Counted from the stretch's first letter, positions 1-7,530 are shown. The stretch: 45,625 nucleotides of DNA from Synechococcus sp. AG-673-A03 (GCA_003211275.1 QCTE01000011.1:1-45625); one strand, 5' to 3'. Notes: generated from the sequence alone by a model not told the origin. Numbers and translations: made by a program.

Positions 1-270
1 GATGTTTATGCCCGGATTCTTGATCGCAGCGGCGAACCGGTGCTCCAGAACCGCACGCGAGTGGGGTCGATTGGCGATGTCCTGCCAGGAGAGCGCCCTT
101 TTGCACTGCGGTTGGCGGTACCGGCTGGAACACCGGGGCCGTTTGAGGTGAAAAACCCACGCGCGCGCGGTTTCAGCGCGCCAGTGCGCAGCAGGGCTGG
201 AGATGACGATGAATTGCTGCCGCTCGAACAAGGCGTGGTGCAACCTGGTCTGGAGGATGAGTTCAGCTAA
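1..270 (+). CDS. C-terminal part of an unidentified protein
   Basis: The frame is open from the first base and ends at TAA (268-270), so the 5' part lies outside the window and 89 residues are visible. The fragment has an alternating beta-like pattern (VYARILDRSGEP, then LRLAVPAGTPGPFEV) that resembles an extracellular domain describing bonds or modifications to a chain, followed by an acidic tail (AGDDDELLPLEQG). I do not recognise the family. The stop codon shares its last A with the ATG of the next mini-gene (TAATG), which suggests translational coupling. Nothing here allows a functional name. Confidence 0.7.
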   Translation, partial: DVYARILDRSGEPVLQNRTRVGSIGDVLPGERPFALRLAVPAGTPGPFEVKNPRARGFSAPVRSRAGDDDELLPLEQGVVQPGLEDEFS

Positions 271-440
271 TGCTCCAGATGCTGCGAGCCGGAGCGGTGA
301 TCGTTCTGATGCTGATCGGCATGGTGCTGATCAGCTATCACCCGCGAGCACGACAGCCGGGCAGACGGATGCCCTCACTGCAAGACAATCGGATGATGCC
401 CAGAAACACCATGAGGCGTCTGCGACAGGACAGGCTTTAG
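270..440 (+). CDS. 56-aa single-pass membrane mini-protein, coupled to upstream gene
   Basis: ATG at 270 overlaps the upstream stop as TAATG, and the frame ends with TAG at 438-440. The 56 residues begin with a hydrophobic segment (about residues 5-22, GAVIVLMLIGMVLISY) followed by a strongly basic, Met/Arg-rich tail (RRMPSLQDNRMMPRNTMRRLR). This fits an N-in or N-out single transmembrane anchor with a cytoplasmic positive tail. The 3' end overlaps the convergent SagB-type gene by four bases. Function is unknown. Support comes from the stop/start overlap and the membrane pattern. Confidence 0.55.
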   Translation: MLQMLRAGAVIVLMLIGMVLISYHPRARQPGRRMPSLQDNRMMPRNTMRRLRQDRL

Positions 441-1939
441 ACCACAACAGCAGACCCGGACTCAAAGCCATGCGTTGACGCTGGATTGCCAATCATGAAT
501 TCACCAACGGAACATTCCAATCGACCGGAAAGACCTGAAGCCTGCTCAAACAATTCACTGCTGCCGAAACTCAGCCCACAAGGCGCAAGTCCAAGCGCCG
601 TCGCCACCAGATAAAGCTGCTGATAAATCGACCCCACATCTTTGAGGATCAGCGCATAAGACAAACCGGTTGGCTGATGAAGACTTGCATTTCTGCCATA
701 GCGAGCAGCCATCACAACAAGCACATCGGGTCGCTGACCCTGCCCCGGCGATACAGAAGTGGCCTGAGGTGCACGACAGGTGGAGGCAGCGGCAAGATCC
801 ATCATCTGCAGACAAGGTTCGCCGAGATCACTCAGTTTTCCCAGAGAGTGATTGGAGGAGTCGTAGTGATAAAACCCTGGCTGAAGACCGATACATCGGT
901 TAATGCATAAATAGAGCTCAATGGAATGAAGAGCTCCTGCGCTGGCAACAGGTCTCAACAAGCCGGAATAGGCTCGCGATAGACCTGGGTCGCAGATAAT
1001 TTCCTGCCGAATGTGCATCGAATACCAGAGGAAATCACTCAAAATGCCGGCATTCACGGGCTGTTCGTGATAAGCGCGGATTGTTTTACGCTCGCGAACA
1101 ACTTGAAAAAAACTTAGGTTGTGATGGTTGTGGGATGGCTCAGGAAGAGCAGCAGTAGAGAGAATGATTCTTTGATGCTTCGCAGGAAACTGCTGTTTGT
1201 CAACCGGCTTCGGGGGTGATGGATCGCGACACACATCAATCATCTGTTCACGCGTATGACAGTGAAACGCGAGGTCTTCAGGCGTCCAGCCCGCATCAAC
1301 AGCGTCCTTATCGATATCAACAACACCATCGCCATCACAGACCCCTGCGACACCAGAGCTCAACAACAGAGAAACAACATCCTCATCGTGCTCAAGCAGA
1401 TCAACAGGAAGAGCTTCTTGGAAGCTCGTCTGATCGCACGCCGAAACGAGCTGCACGAGGATCGGGAACAATCGTTGATCTTTCAGCAAAACCATTGCCG
1501 TTGCCAAAGGTGTTGTGATCTGTAGCCCATCAACCCGGGGCTGAACACGAACAAACTTTGACAACTTAATGCGGTAGTCGCCGACAGGGACAGTCTTTCG
1601 TTGAAGCGGCGGCTTCACAGGATCAAGGCAGATCGCTGCACCCTTTAATCCACTTATTTCAACAAAAAGCAACCCCCTCGCGTAAAAAGTCTCAAGCTTA
1701 TCGAGAAGCTCTTGATGAACAGCAACGGCGGATAATGGATCATTGTTGCTGAAAACCTGCGCTCGATTCACGCCTCTTGCAGACAGATCATGCAAGAGAA
1801 TCTTCAACCAATCACTTGGATCTTCAATCTTCAGGCTTTGCCGGATCGAGTTCAGCCTCGTGGCATAGGGAGTGGTGATGACAACAGCGTTCTCACCCGA
1901 ATCAACGTGAACACCCTCGCGGAATCGATAGCTCAGCAT
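437..1939 (-). CDS. SagB/ThcOx-type nitroreductase-fold dehydrogenase
   Basis: This 500-residue protein has a C-terminal half (about 270-490) with the SagB/McbC-type nitroreductase-fold pattern: FFQVVRERKTIRAYHE, the segment LRPVASAGALHSIELYL, FYHYDSSNHSL, and LYLVATALGLAPCGLSFGS. Members of this family use FMN; the best known oxidise azolines to azoles in thiazole/oxazole-modified peptides. The N-terminal 250 residues resemble the extra domain often fused to ThcOx-like enzymes. No YcaO cyclodehydratase, E1-like protein or obvious precursor peptide is adjacent, so a role in peptide maturation is inference only. A different FMN-dependent oxidation is equally possible. The start at 1939 gives a clean N-terminus, and about 250 non-coding bases precede it. 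Confidence 0.8.
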   Translation of the reverse strand: MLSYRFREGVHVDSGENAVVITTPYATRLNSIRQSLKIEDPSDWLKILLHDLSARGVNRAQVFSNNDPLSAVAVHQELLDKLETFYARGLLFVEISGLKGAAICLDPVKPPLQRKTVPVGDYRIKLSKFVRVQPRVDGLQITTPLATAMVLLKDQRLFPILVQLVSACDQTSFQEALPVDLLEHDEDVVSLLLSSGVAGVCDGDGVVDIDKDAVDAGWTPEDLAFHCHTREQMIDVCRDPSPPKPVDKQQFPAKHQRIILSTAALPEPSHNHHNLSFFQVVRERKTIRAYHEQPVNAGILSDFLWYSMHIRQEIICDPGLSRAYSGLLRPVASAGALHSIELYLCINRCIGLQPGFYHYDSSNHSLGKLSDLGEPCLQMMDLAAASTCRAPQATSVSPGQGQRPDVLVVMAARYGRNASLHQPTGLSYALILKDVGSIYQQLYLVATALGLAPCGLSFGSSELFEQASGLSGRLECSVGEFMIGNPASTHGFESGSAVVV

Positions 1940-2195
1940 CCTCTCAACACTAGCCTCAATTGCCTACGACACAATTGCTGCGATCAGATCAGAGTCACAT
2001 CAATGCATCAATGGGAATCGCAGTCGAGGCCGCAGAACAAATCAACCCGACCCATCAGCCAAATCAAAAAGGTCAGACAAGCCAAAGTTCCCGCCGTTAT
2101 CGAAACATGATCCAAATTCAAGCGCTATCTACACAGGAAGATACTGAAGAGACAGTGCGCCATTCAGGCACAAATTACAGACCTTGAAACAATCG

Positions 2196-2420
2196 TTAGA
2201 CTAAATATTTCCAGAATTTTCTATTCACAGCAATTCGAGCCCAAAAATACAACGACAACAGAATTGCTCCTAAAAATCCGAGCCCCATTCCCCACATCAA
2301 AGTGTCTTCAGCACCAAGAAAGTCAATACAATGGAAGCAAGCACCAGTCATAAAGAATGCAAAGCCAAAAGCCCGAAAATTCTTTGGCAATTCAGTTGTG
2401 ACCTGAGTGGAGCTGTTCAT
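2196..2420 (-). CDS. Small two-TM membrane protein
   Basis: The 74-residue protein has two hydrophobic segments (about 17-33, AFGFAFFMTGACFHCIDF, and 43-63, MGLGFLGAILLSLYFWARI) and a basic C-terminus. Its ATG overlaps the stop of the upstream membrane-protein gene by four bases (ATGA), a typical co-translated pair. The pair is probably one operon and the products may interact. I do not recognise the family, and no enzymatic residues stand out. Confidence 0.6.
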   Translation of the reverse strand: MNSSTQVTTELPKNFRAFGFAFFMTGACFHCIDFLGAEDTLMWGMGLGFLGAILLSLYFWARIAVNRKFWKYLV

Positions 2421-2662
2421 TTTCGGTTAAAGCCTCTATTTAAAAAGGTGAACCATCCGCCGGCGACAAGAAGCATTGCCGGCAGACCCGCGATGAAAAC
2501 ACTGAAATCCGATTCTGCTGCATTAACAATCCAGAAAATTCCCCAAAACCAGGTCAGAAGAAAAATCAGATTGAGCAGCAGCTTCGAGGAGAACTGAGCA
2601 ATCAGCACTTCTCCAACTCGACGCTGAAAAGTTGTAGCTTGCGTGTTAGCCATAATCATCAC
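2417..2662 (-). CDS. Small two-TM membrane protein, first gene of a pair
   Basis: The product is about 78-81 residues. A cytoplasm-like basic N-terminus (TTFQRRVGEVL) is followed by two hydrophobic spans (about 29-48, LLLNLIFLLTWFWGIFWI, and 54-72, FIAGLPAMLLVAGGWFTFL). The open frame begins at GTG 2662, but the ATG at 2653 (MANTQATTF) is an equally good start. The gene ends inside the start of the next gene (ATGA overlap). It is a hypothetical membrane protein, and the pairing with a second two-TM protein is the only functional hint. Confidence 0.6.
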   Translation of the reverse strand: MMIMANTQATTFQRRVGEVLIAQFSSKLLLNLIFLLTWFWGIFWIVNAAESDFSVFIAGLPAMLLVAGGWFTFLNRGFNRK

Positions 2663-2746
2663 TGCCGATTAGATTTTGATACTCACACATCCCCACGCCG
2701 TATCAATTGCTTCAAAAAGCAAGGTCTCCTTGACCAGGCGCGGGAA

Positions 2747-2929
2747 TCAATTAATACAAAAGCTGTTCAACTGGTAGGGCTTTGACGAATTTCTTGCTTG
2801 CTTCAAGCGAAAGTGCGTCCCCAACACTTCATGCAGACGGCAGGTCAATGCCCCAAAAGGAGATGCATCGTCGAACGTTTGTTCACACGCCAACCACTCA
2901 CTGACTGAACAGGATTGGATTGAAAGCAA
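2747..2929 (-). CDS. Doubtful 60-aa ORF
   Basis: This is an isolated frame of 60 residues with ATG start, mixed composition, no membrane segment and three Cys. It fills most of the gap between the membrane-protein pair and the SRAP gene and is in the same orientation as both. Nothing in it is recognisable, and it could be a chance frame. It is listed because the gap is otherwise empty. Confidence 0.25.
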   Translation of the reverse strand: MLSIQSCSVSEWLACEQTFDDASPFGALTCRLHEVLGTHFRLKQARNSSKPYQLNSFCIN

Positions 2930-2966
2930 TCGGTGTTGCCAAAAACCGCGTCAGTTCACCAACGGG

Positions 2967-3608
2967 TCAGTTCTGTAGAGCAGACAGCAACGAAAGCTGG
3001 TCATTGTCTTTGCTTGAGACCACTTCCCAGCCACTGGAATCCCATGGACCGAGCAACGGCTCAAGCGCTCTCAACTGCTGGCCATCCAAGGCCGCCATCC
3101 AGGCTTCTTCCAATCCATGGGGAATCAGCACGGGCATCCTGTGATGCAGTGGCTTGATGAGCTGATTTGGACTCGTGGTGAGGACAGTGCAGGTATCAAC
3201 CTCACTGCCATCACTACCCAACCAACGCTCCCAAAGCCCAGCAAGCCAGAAGGGTTGGCGATCAATGCGTCGGATCGCGCGACCTTTTTCGAAAAAACAG
3301 CTTGCAGGAATCAGACAGCGTCGATGGCGCCAGGAGCTTCGAAAACTGGGCTTGTCTGCGACCGTTTCCGAACGGGCATTGAAAGGCCTGGGTCCCTGAG
3401 ACGGATCCTTCAGCCAACCAGGAATCAATCCCCAAAGCATCAGCGATGTTTCTGGACCCGACTGATCAGAGCGATAGACCAGCAGAGGCTCGCCAGGAAC
3501 AATCAAATCGCGTGGTGCGTAGCGAGTGCGATGCTCCTGACCCATGCTGTCGAGCAAAGCAGCTGGCAACTGGCTCAGGGGCGTGGAGAGGGCATAACGA
3601 CCGCACAT
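2967..3608 (-). CDS. SRAP-domain protein (HMCES/YedK family)
   Basis: The 213 residues cover one complete SRAP domain. The signature residues are visible: MCGRY at the start (Cys2 becomes the catalytic N-terminus after Met removal), FNARSET near residue 77, RRCLIPASCFFE near 95-107, and LHHRMPVLI near 155 with the conserved His. Known family members form a thiazolidine crosslink through Cys2 with abasic sites in single-stranded DNA and so protect them. The usual FYEW sequence is FFEK here. The neighbours are unrelated small genes. Family assignment is firm. Confidence 0.95.
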   Translation of the reverse strand: MCGRYALSTPLSQLPAALLDSMGQEHRTRYAPRDLIVPGEPLLVYRSDQSGPETSLMLWGLIPGWLKDPSQGPRPFNARSETVADKPSFRSSWRHRRCLIPASCFFEKGRAIRRIDRQPFWLAGLWERWLGSDGSEVDTCTVLTTSPNQLIKPLHHRMPVLIPHGLEEAWMAALDGQQLRALEPLLGPWDSSGWEVVSSKDNDQLSLLSALQN

Positions 3609-3622
3609 TCAGCTTGGCTCCA

Positions 3623-3805
3623 TCAGGATTCCTGGCGGAAGATACGTTCCAGGTCGCGTCGGAACTGCTGGGTGGAGAGAGGTCGCTCCCCGCGTCGGCG
3701 ATTGTTGCGAATCACCAGTGAACCAATCCACCAGACCTGCAGACCGGCAAAGAGCGAACCGACCACGAGCAGACTGAATGTTGGAGCGTCGAGCTGGAAA
3801 GGCAT
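3623..3805 (-). CDS. Small membrane protein with basic tail
   Basis: I place the start at ATG 3805 (MPFQLDAPTFS), giving 60 residues. The same frame can be read from TTG 3853, but that would run to the ATG of the divergent gene at 3853. One hydrophobic segment (about 9-30, FSLLVVGSLFAGLQVWWIGSL) is followed by a charged tail (RNNRRRGERPLSTQQFRRDL). This looks like a single-pass anchor with a cytoplasmic basic helix. The gene lies 14 bp downstream of the SRAP gene's start, in the same direction. Function is unknown. Confidence 0.6.
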   Translation of the reverse strand: MPFQLDAPTFSLLVVGSLFAGLQVWWIGSLVIRNNRRRGERPLSTQQFRRDLERIFRQES

Positions 3806-3852
3806 CAGCGAGGCGACAAATCGAGCAAAATGAAGACCCTCGCCATCGATCA

Positions 3853-4008
3853 ATGAAGGAGATCAGCATTGTTGAGCTGGTTGCCCGCAACTTCGCCCGC
3901 TTCGCTGCGGTTTCTGGCGTTGTCGCTTTGGTGATCTGGCTCAGCTGGGTCTTGCTCGATTTCGAACACATGAACAGCGGATTCACCCTGCCTCAATCTG
4001 TGTACTAA
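3853..4008 (+). CDS. 51-aa single-TM mini-protein
   Basis: ATG at 3853 is preceded by few useful Shine-Dalgarno bases. The 51 residues contain an amphipathic start (MKEISIVELVARNFARFAAV) and one transmembrane stretch (about 20-36, VSGVVALVIWLSWVLLDF), ending in a short polar tail. It is divergent from the small membrane protein gene that starts at 3805, so the 47-bp gap must hold both start regions. It is an unknown protein of the kind abundant in marine Synechococcus genomes. Confidence 0.55.
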   Translation: MKEISIVELVARNFARFAAVSGVVALVIWLSWVLLDFEHMNSGFTLPQSVY

Positions 4009-4026
4009 GGCAGGGCGAGAGCTGAT

Positions 4027-4548
4027 TCAGCTGACGCCGTCAGCAACAACATCGGCTTTGATGTCGTCAGTGGACTCAATGTCTGCCGTGAAGGCTGCTT
4101 CAAGACGATCGGCTTGAGAGCGGGTATCGGGTGCAAAGCGACGAGCAATCAGCTCATCGACGGAAAATCGACCAGGTCCTACAGCCAGAATTGCTGTTGC
4201 AGAAGCGAAGTACAGACCAAGAAGCTCAAGCAGATAGATGTTGAATCCAGCGGTGCTGACAGCGTGATAAATCGCCACCGACATTGTTCCGAGGATGGCT
4301 AAAGCACCGAAGCGGGTGAGCAATCCGGTGATCAGCAACCAGCTGCCACCAACTTCTGAGAATGCTGCGATGTAAGACAGCGTGATGGGGAAAGGAAGTC
4401 CGAGCGGACGCACGAAAGCGTCTGCAAAATTGCCAATATTGGCGAGTTTTTCGTATCCGTGATGAATCAGGAGCACGCCGGTGAAGATCCGGAGCAGCAG
4501 GAGGCCAACATCAGCGAGGAAAGGTCGAGTAAGGATTGCCCTGATCAC
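4027..4548 (-). CDS. DoxX family membrane protein
   Basis: This 173-residue protein matches DoxX: LLLLRIFTGVLLIHHGYEKL near 16-37, then IAAFSEVGGSWLLITGLLTRFGALAI and a further hydrophobic span (LLELLGLYFASATAILAVGPG). Four transmembrane helices are expected. The C-terminal 35 residues are acidic and polar. The family takes its name from a thiosulfate:quinone oxidoreductase subunit, but most bacterial members have undefined redox-related roles. The gene ends 18 bp from the convergent 51-aa gene. The start at ATG 4548 is the natural one because the first membrane helix follows directly. Confidence 0.88.
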   Translation of the reverse strand: MIRAILTRPFLADVGLLLLRIFTGVLLIHHGYEKLANIGNFADAFVRPLGLPFPITLSYIAAFSEVGGSWLLITGLLTRFGALAILGTMSVAIYHAVSTAGFNIYLLELLGLYFASATAILAVGPGRFSVDELIARRFAPDTRSQADRLEAAFTADIESTDDIKADVVADGVS

Positions 4549-4707
4549 AGAAATAAAAGATAGTTTACGAAACTTAAGGGACTAGCTCCCTGCCGCGTGT
4601 GACAAAAGAGCGGATCAGGCGAAAAATAAGCAGATATACTCATTCAAGCCAGGGTCGCGACACGGGCCAAGGCACCCCAGAATGAATCAACGTAAAGAGT
4701 GCTTGAC

Positions 4708-4812
4708 ATGACCAGCGAAGCTCTCATCACTTTGTTCCTTGGTTTCGGGGCTGCAACCCTCAGCCTTCTGTTCTGGAAACTGAGCCGTGCTCAGTCAACA
4801 AACCGCTTGTAA
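4708..4812 (+). CDS. 34-aa hydrophobic micro-ORF
   Basis: ATG 4708 to TAA 4812 encodes 34 residues: a short polar start, one hydrophobic span (LITLFLGFGAATLSLLFW) and a basic end (KLSRAQSTNRL). Size and pattern resemble the small one-helix subunits of thylakoid complexes, but the sequence matches none I can name. Its last 22 bases overlap the convergent SnoaL-like gene. It could be a chance frame. Confidence 0.4.
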   Translation: MTSEALITLFLGFGAATLSLLFWKLSRAQSTNRL

Positions 4813-5210
4813 AGCCAGCGCACAAATCCACCAACCACTGGCACGGGCTCAAAAGTTGGCCCCACGAAATCGAAGTAGTCCCTGTGGTCCTCCACCTTGC
4901 CTTTGGAGTTGAAGAGCAGCCGACTCGTGCCTGGGTAGACAAATTCAATTCCCTTGATTTTGAGTCCCAGCTCCCATTCCACAAAAGCGATGTCGCCCTC
5001 GATGGCGATAGCGGCGGGATTGAGATACACGTCATCGCAACGCCGCATCAAGCCGTCCTGGGCCTCCACGTAGGCCTTAATGCCTTGACGCTCCTGAGTC
5101 GGGTCCTTGAAGCGCACGTTCTCGTCATACAGCTCTCGCCACTGCTCCTCAGTGGGAGCAGGCATGCCGTAGGGCTTGGTGAACAGTTCACGCAGGCGAT
5201 CAACGTTCAC
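4791..5210 (-). CDS. SnoaL-like / NTF2-fold protein
   Basis: The 139 residues have the layout of a SnoaL-like (NTF2-fold) domain: an N-terminal helix (LRELFTKPYGMPAPTEEQWREL), the characteristic YDENVRFKDPTQERQGI segment near 28-44, then long strands (IEGDIAFVEWELGL, GTSRLLFNSKGKVEDHRDYFDF). Many relatives are annotated as steroid-isomerase-like or limonene-hydrolase-like, but the pocket residues do not let me choose a substrate. The end overlaps a 34-aa frame on the other strand. It starts at ATG 5210, with about 85 bp before the divergent hli gene. Confidence 0.8.
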   Translation of the reverse strand: MNVDRLRELFTKPYGMPAPTEEQWRELYDENVRFKDPTQERQGIKAYVEAQDGLMRRCDDVYLNPAAIAIEGDIAFVEWELGLKIKGIEFVYPGTSRLLFNSKGKVEDHRDYFDFVGPTFEPVPVVGGFVRWLYKRFVD

Positions 5211-5294
5211 AGCAAAGACCAGGAAGGAAAATCACACTATTCAGATTTCTGCGGACATTGCATAAGCTTCTGAGCCGAACAAGCGCTTCTTCCC

Positions 5295-5510
5295 ATGCCC
5301 GATCAGCGATATCAATACGAACCCGTCGAAGCCTTCGGTGAAAGCCTCACCACCAATCGTCCCTGGAACACCTCGGCTCTAGAGATCGTTGAGCGAATCA
5401 ATGGCCGCACAGCAATGGTGGGATTTGCAGCCGCAATCGTCGGCGAGTGGATCACCGGCCATGGTCCGGCCGGGCAGGTGGTGGGCCTGATCCGCTGGTA
5501 CCTCAGCTGA
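5295..5510 (+). CDS. hli: High-light-inducible protein (Hli/SCP, LHC-like)
   Basis: The 71-residue protein has the single chlorophyll-binding helix of the Hli family: ERINGRTAMVGFAAAIVGEW at about 33-52, with the conserved Glu, Asn/Arg pair that ligates chlorophyll, preceded by the typical WNTSALE sequence. These thylakoid proteins bind chlorophyll and carotenoid, dissipate energy and associate with photosystem assembly intermediates under high light. The N-terminus (MPDQRYQYEPVEAFGE) is the longer variable extension. Convergent neighbour: a dehydrogenase gene 18 bp away. A second Hli gene lies at 39177. Confidence 0.93.
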   Translation: MPDQRYQYEPVEAFGESLTTNRPWNTSALEIVERINGRTAMVGFAAAIVGEWITGHGPAGQVVGLIRWYLS

Positions 5511-5528
5511 GCTCACACAACCGCCCAC

Positions 5529-6383
5529 TCATCGTCCGTCCGTCAGTTCATGAAGGGCGGAATAGTCGCCATCATCCAGGTCCGTACCGTCAGCGCGTTC
5601 CAGCAAACTCGCGAGTCCATCAAGAGCAGAGGCATTCACTCCCGCCAATCGCGCCTCCCTCAGAAAAAGAAGGAGATCCTTTCGCAGCAGGCTGGTGCTG
5701 AAGTTTGGATCGCCGTAGTGGTGAGACACCATCCGCTCCAGCTTCTTGTCGACGGTGGGGGCATACAGAGCAGACGGACGCAGAACCTCCATGAAGCGAT
5801 CAACGTCCAGACCGGAGGCTTGAACCAAACGCAGCGCCAGTGAATATCCATGGGTGAGGCTGGCAATCAGCTGGTTGAGAGCCAGCTTCGAGGCAGCGCC
5901 CGTGCCCACAGATCCCATCAAACGCGGCTCTGACGCCAACTGGCGCAGCAGGGGCAACTGAGCTTCAAACACCTGCTGCTCGCCGCCGGCCATCACCAAC
6001 AAACTGCCTTTCAAGGCTTCAGGCCGACTGCCGAGCACCGGAGCTTCCAGATAAGAGCCTCCCTGCAGGCGCACCTGCTCAGCGAGGGCAACGCTCTCAC
6101 TGATGCCCATGGTGCCCATCGGCACGATGCATCTCCCCGCCAAGGGACCGAGGCTGCGGATGATCTCAGCGGTGACTGGACCATCACGCAGCACTGTGAT
6201 CACAACAGATGAAGAGTCCAGCCCCTCGTCAGGAAGGTTCAGCTGCTGAGCCCCTGCCTTCACCAGCGCAGAACAGCGTTTGGGGGTGCGATTCCACACG
6301 TTCACCTTGCATCCCACAGCAAGCAGCCGTTGCCCGATCGCAGCGCCGAGAAGGCCAGTCCCCAGCAAAGTAATGGTGGTCAT
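5529..6383 (-). CDS. NAD(P)-dependent beta-hydroxyacid dehydrogenase-like oxidoreductase
   Basis: From ATG 6383 (MTTITLLGTG) this is 284 residues; ATG 6407 would add eight residues before the Rossmann fold and is less likely. The nucleotide motif LLGTGLLGAAIG is at the N-terminus, followed by VNVWNRTPKRC, which carries Arg after the second strand and suggests NADPH preference. LEAPVLGSRPEALKGSLLVMAGG corresponds to the substrate-binding region, and GTGAASKLALNQLIA carries the conserved catalytic Lys. This is the 6PGDH/3-hydroxyisobutyrate dehydrogenase superfamily, with glyoxylate/succinic semialdehyde reductases as the nearest functional class. Substrate is not determined. It is monocistronic. 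Confidence 0.88.
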   Translation of the reverse strand: MTTITLLGTGLLGAAIGQRLLAVGCKVNVWNRTPKRCSALVKAGAQQLNLPDEGLDSSSVVITVLRDGPVTAEIIRSLGPLAGRCIVPMGTMGISESVALAEQVRLQGGSYLEAPVLGSRPEALKGSLLVMAGGEQQVFEAQLPLLRQLASEPRLMGSVGTGAASKLALNQLIASLTHGYSLALRLVQASGLDVDRFMEVLRPSALYAPTVDKKLERMVSHHYGDPNFSTSLLRKDLLLFLREARLAGVNASALDGLASLLERADGTDLDDGDYSALHELTDGR

Positions 6384-6526
6384 CAGGCAGCCTGAAATCT
6401 CATCCACCTTGCAACAGGAGACGGATCAGCTCGATCTGTGCGTGCACCTCGATGCGCTCCCAAGAGACAGGCGCTGAGTCAGAACTCGAAGACATCAGTG
6501 GTCACGAAGGCAGGATCTAGCAACCA

Positions 6527-6682
6527 ATGGGGGATGTTTGGCCTCAAGTGATGGCGAGAAAAATTCAGCTCCCACTGTTTAAGCGCCCCAGTTCAATCAC
6601 TACAGCTTTGGCAACGTTGACCTTCGCCTACGTTGCAGCCTGGGCTCTTTGGGGATTAGCAAATGCTTATCCCAGCCTTTGA
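6527..6682 (+). CDS. 51-aa single-TM mini-protein
   Basis: ATG 6527 to TGA 6682 gives 51 residues. A basic N-terminal part (MARKIQLPLFKRPSS) precedes a hydrophobic segment (about 26-47, ALATLTFAYVAAWALWGLANA) and a very short polar end. The shape fits a one-helix membrane protein. The stop lies just before a hairpin that serves mainly the opposite strand. Function is unknown. Confidence 0.55.
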   Translation: MGDVWPQVMARKIQLPLFKRPSSITTALATLTFAYVAAWALWGLANAYPSL

Positions 6683-6687
6683 TCCCC

Positions 6688-6717
6688 AAAAAAGCGGCTT
6701 GATTCACATCAAGCCGC
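6688..6717 (-). terminator. Rho-independent terminator for the DUF2811 gene
   Basis: A perfect 9-bp stem (GCGGCTTGA 6694-6702 with TCAAGCCGC 6709-6717) with a 6-nt loop is followed, on the minus strand, by six T (6693-6688). It lies 40 bp beyond the stop of the DUF2811 gene. There is no T tract on the plus side, so it is one-directional. Confidence 0.85.
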
Positions 6718-6757
6718 CATCGAATCAAGCAAAATTGATCACTTGAAAACGAACCAT

Positions 6758-7057
6758 TCAAGTCGTTGTTGAGCCTTCCTCTTGCTTTGAGGATGCAACG
6801 ATCGGACTTACGAACAAGTCATCGAGATAACGCTCTGTCACAGCTCTTTCGCTACAGCCGTTCTGATACAAGAATCGCGCTAACGCTGAACTCATCAACT
6901 GGTATTGATCCCAGTTGGGGTTGGCACCGATGAACCCCTTCATGGCGGTGAAAAGGACTTCAGGTATTTCAGATTCCAGACTCACAAACGGCGTCTCACT
7001 TTCAGCGGCGACGGCCAGCGCGGGATTGATGCAGCTTTCCAAGTGATTTCGATCCAT
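6758..7057 (-). CDS. DUF2811 family protein
   Basis: The 99 residues contain the DUF2811 pattern at about 25-82: VSLESEIPEVLFTAMKGF, then NPNWDQYQLMSSALARFLYQNG and a conserved end AVTERYLDDLF. The family is found in cyanobacteria and is usually 60-90 residues long; its function is unknown. The N-terminal 24 residues and the polar tail (SSKQEEGSTTT) are additions. A strong terminator follows, so this is a single-gene unit. Upstream lies a gene-free stretch of about 470 bp. Confidence 0.8.
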   Translation of the reverse strand: MDRNHLESCINPALAVAAESETPFVSLESEIPEVLFTAMKGFIGANPNWDQYQLMSSALARFLYQNGCSERAVTERYLDDLFVSPIVASSKQEEGSTTT

Positions 7058-7530
7058 TCAGTCTTCGGACGTACGGCTTTCCGACACCACAAAGCCATGA
7101 ATTCAGCAGGACGTCAAAGCTCTCGCGAAATTGCCAGCAATCGCTGATCTCAGATGAGACTCGCGTCACTGCAGTGGTTTCCGTCTTGAGGATGAGGTCG
7201 GAAGGTTCCCCTTCAAGCGAGCGCCCCTTTCTGTCAAGCGGCGAATGGCACTCGGGTCAAAAACCACAGATTCTCTTTCTTAATCTGCTGTTTCGACGAT
7301 TTTCTGTGGAAAAGATCGTGAGATCGGTGGAAAATCGCCCTTTTTTTCCACAGGACAACCTGCCATCAGCAAGGCTTATCCCCCGAAGTCTCACAAGCAC
7401 CGCCAAGAGCAAAGACATTTGAGAAACAAACTGGGGCAGGGTTGCTGGGGAGTGGGAGTAGCGCTTGCTACTGAGTTGATCTCCTGGCCGAATGCGGATC
7501 AATGGCGACCCGCATCGACGTTCTGATCGT
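7058..7530. other. Gene-free stretch, 473 bp
   Basis: No convincing gene is seen on either strand; the open frames crossing it lack domain or membrane signals. It holds an inverted repeat CAGATT/AATCTG (7267-7272, 7282-7287) and the DnaA-box-like cluster described separately at 7297-7352. The rest could carry the promoter of the DUF2811 gene. Confidence 0.6.
7297..7352. promoter_or_regulatory. Cluster of DnaA-box-like 9-mers
   Basis: TGTGGAAAA (7305-7313) and TTTTCCACA (7344-7352) are perfect copies, in opposite orientation, of the 9-mer used as DnaA box in cyanobacteria (TTTTCCACA). GGTGGAAAA (7326-7334) differs at one base. The first and the middle copy lie inside an 8-bp inverted repeat, CGATTTTC (7297-7304) and GAAAATCG (7330-7337). 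Binding by DnaA is inference; the repeated 9-mers are directly visible. No dnaA or dnaN gene is near. Confidence 0.5.

Noticed and set aside
3117-3833. 238-aa plus-strand frame
   Set aside because: It is antiparallel to the SRAP gene and has a random composition; it is a shadow.
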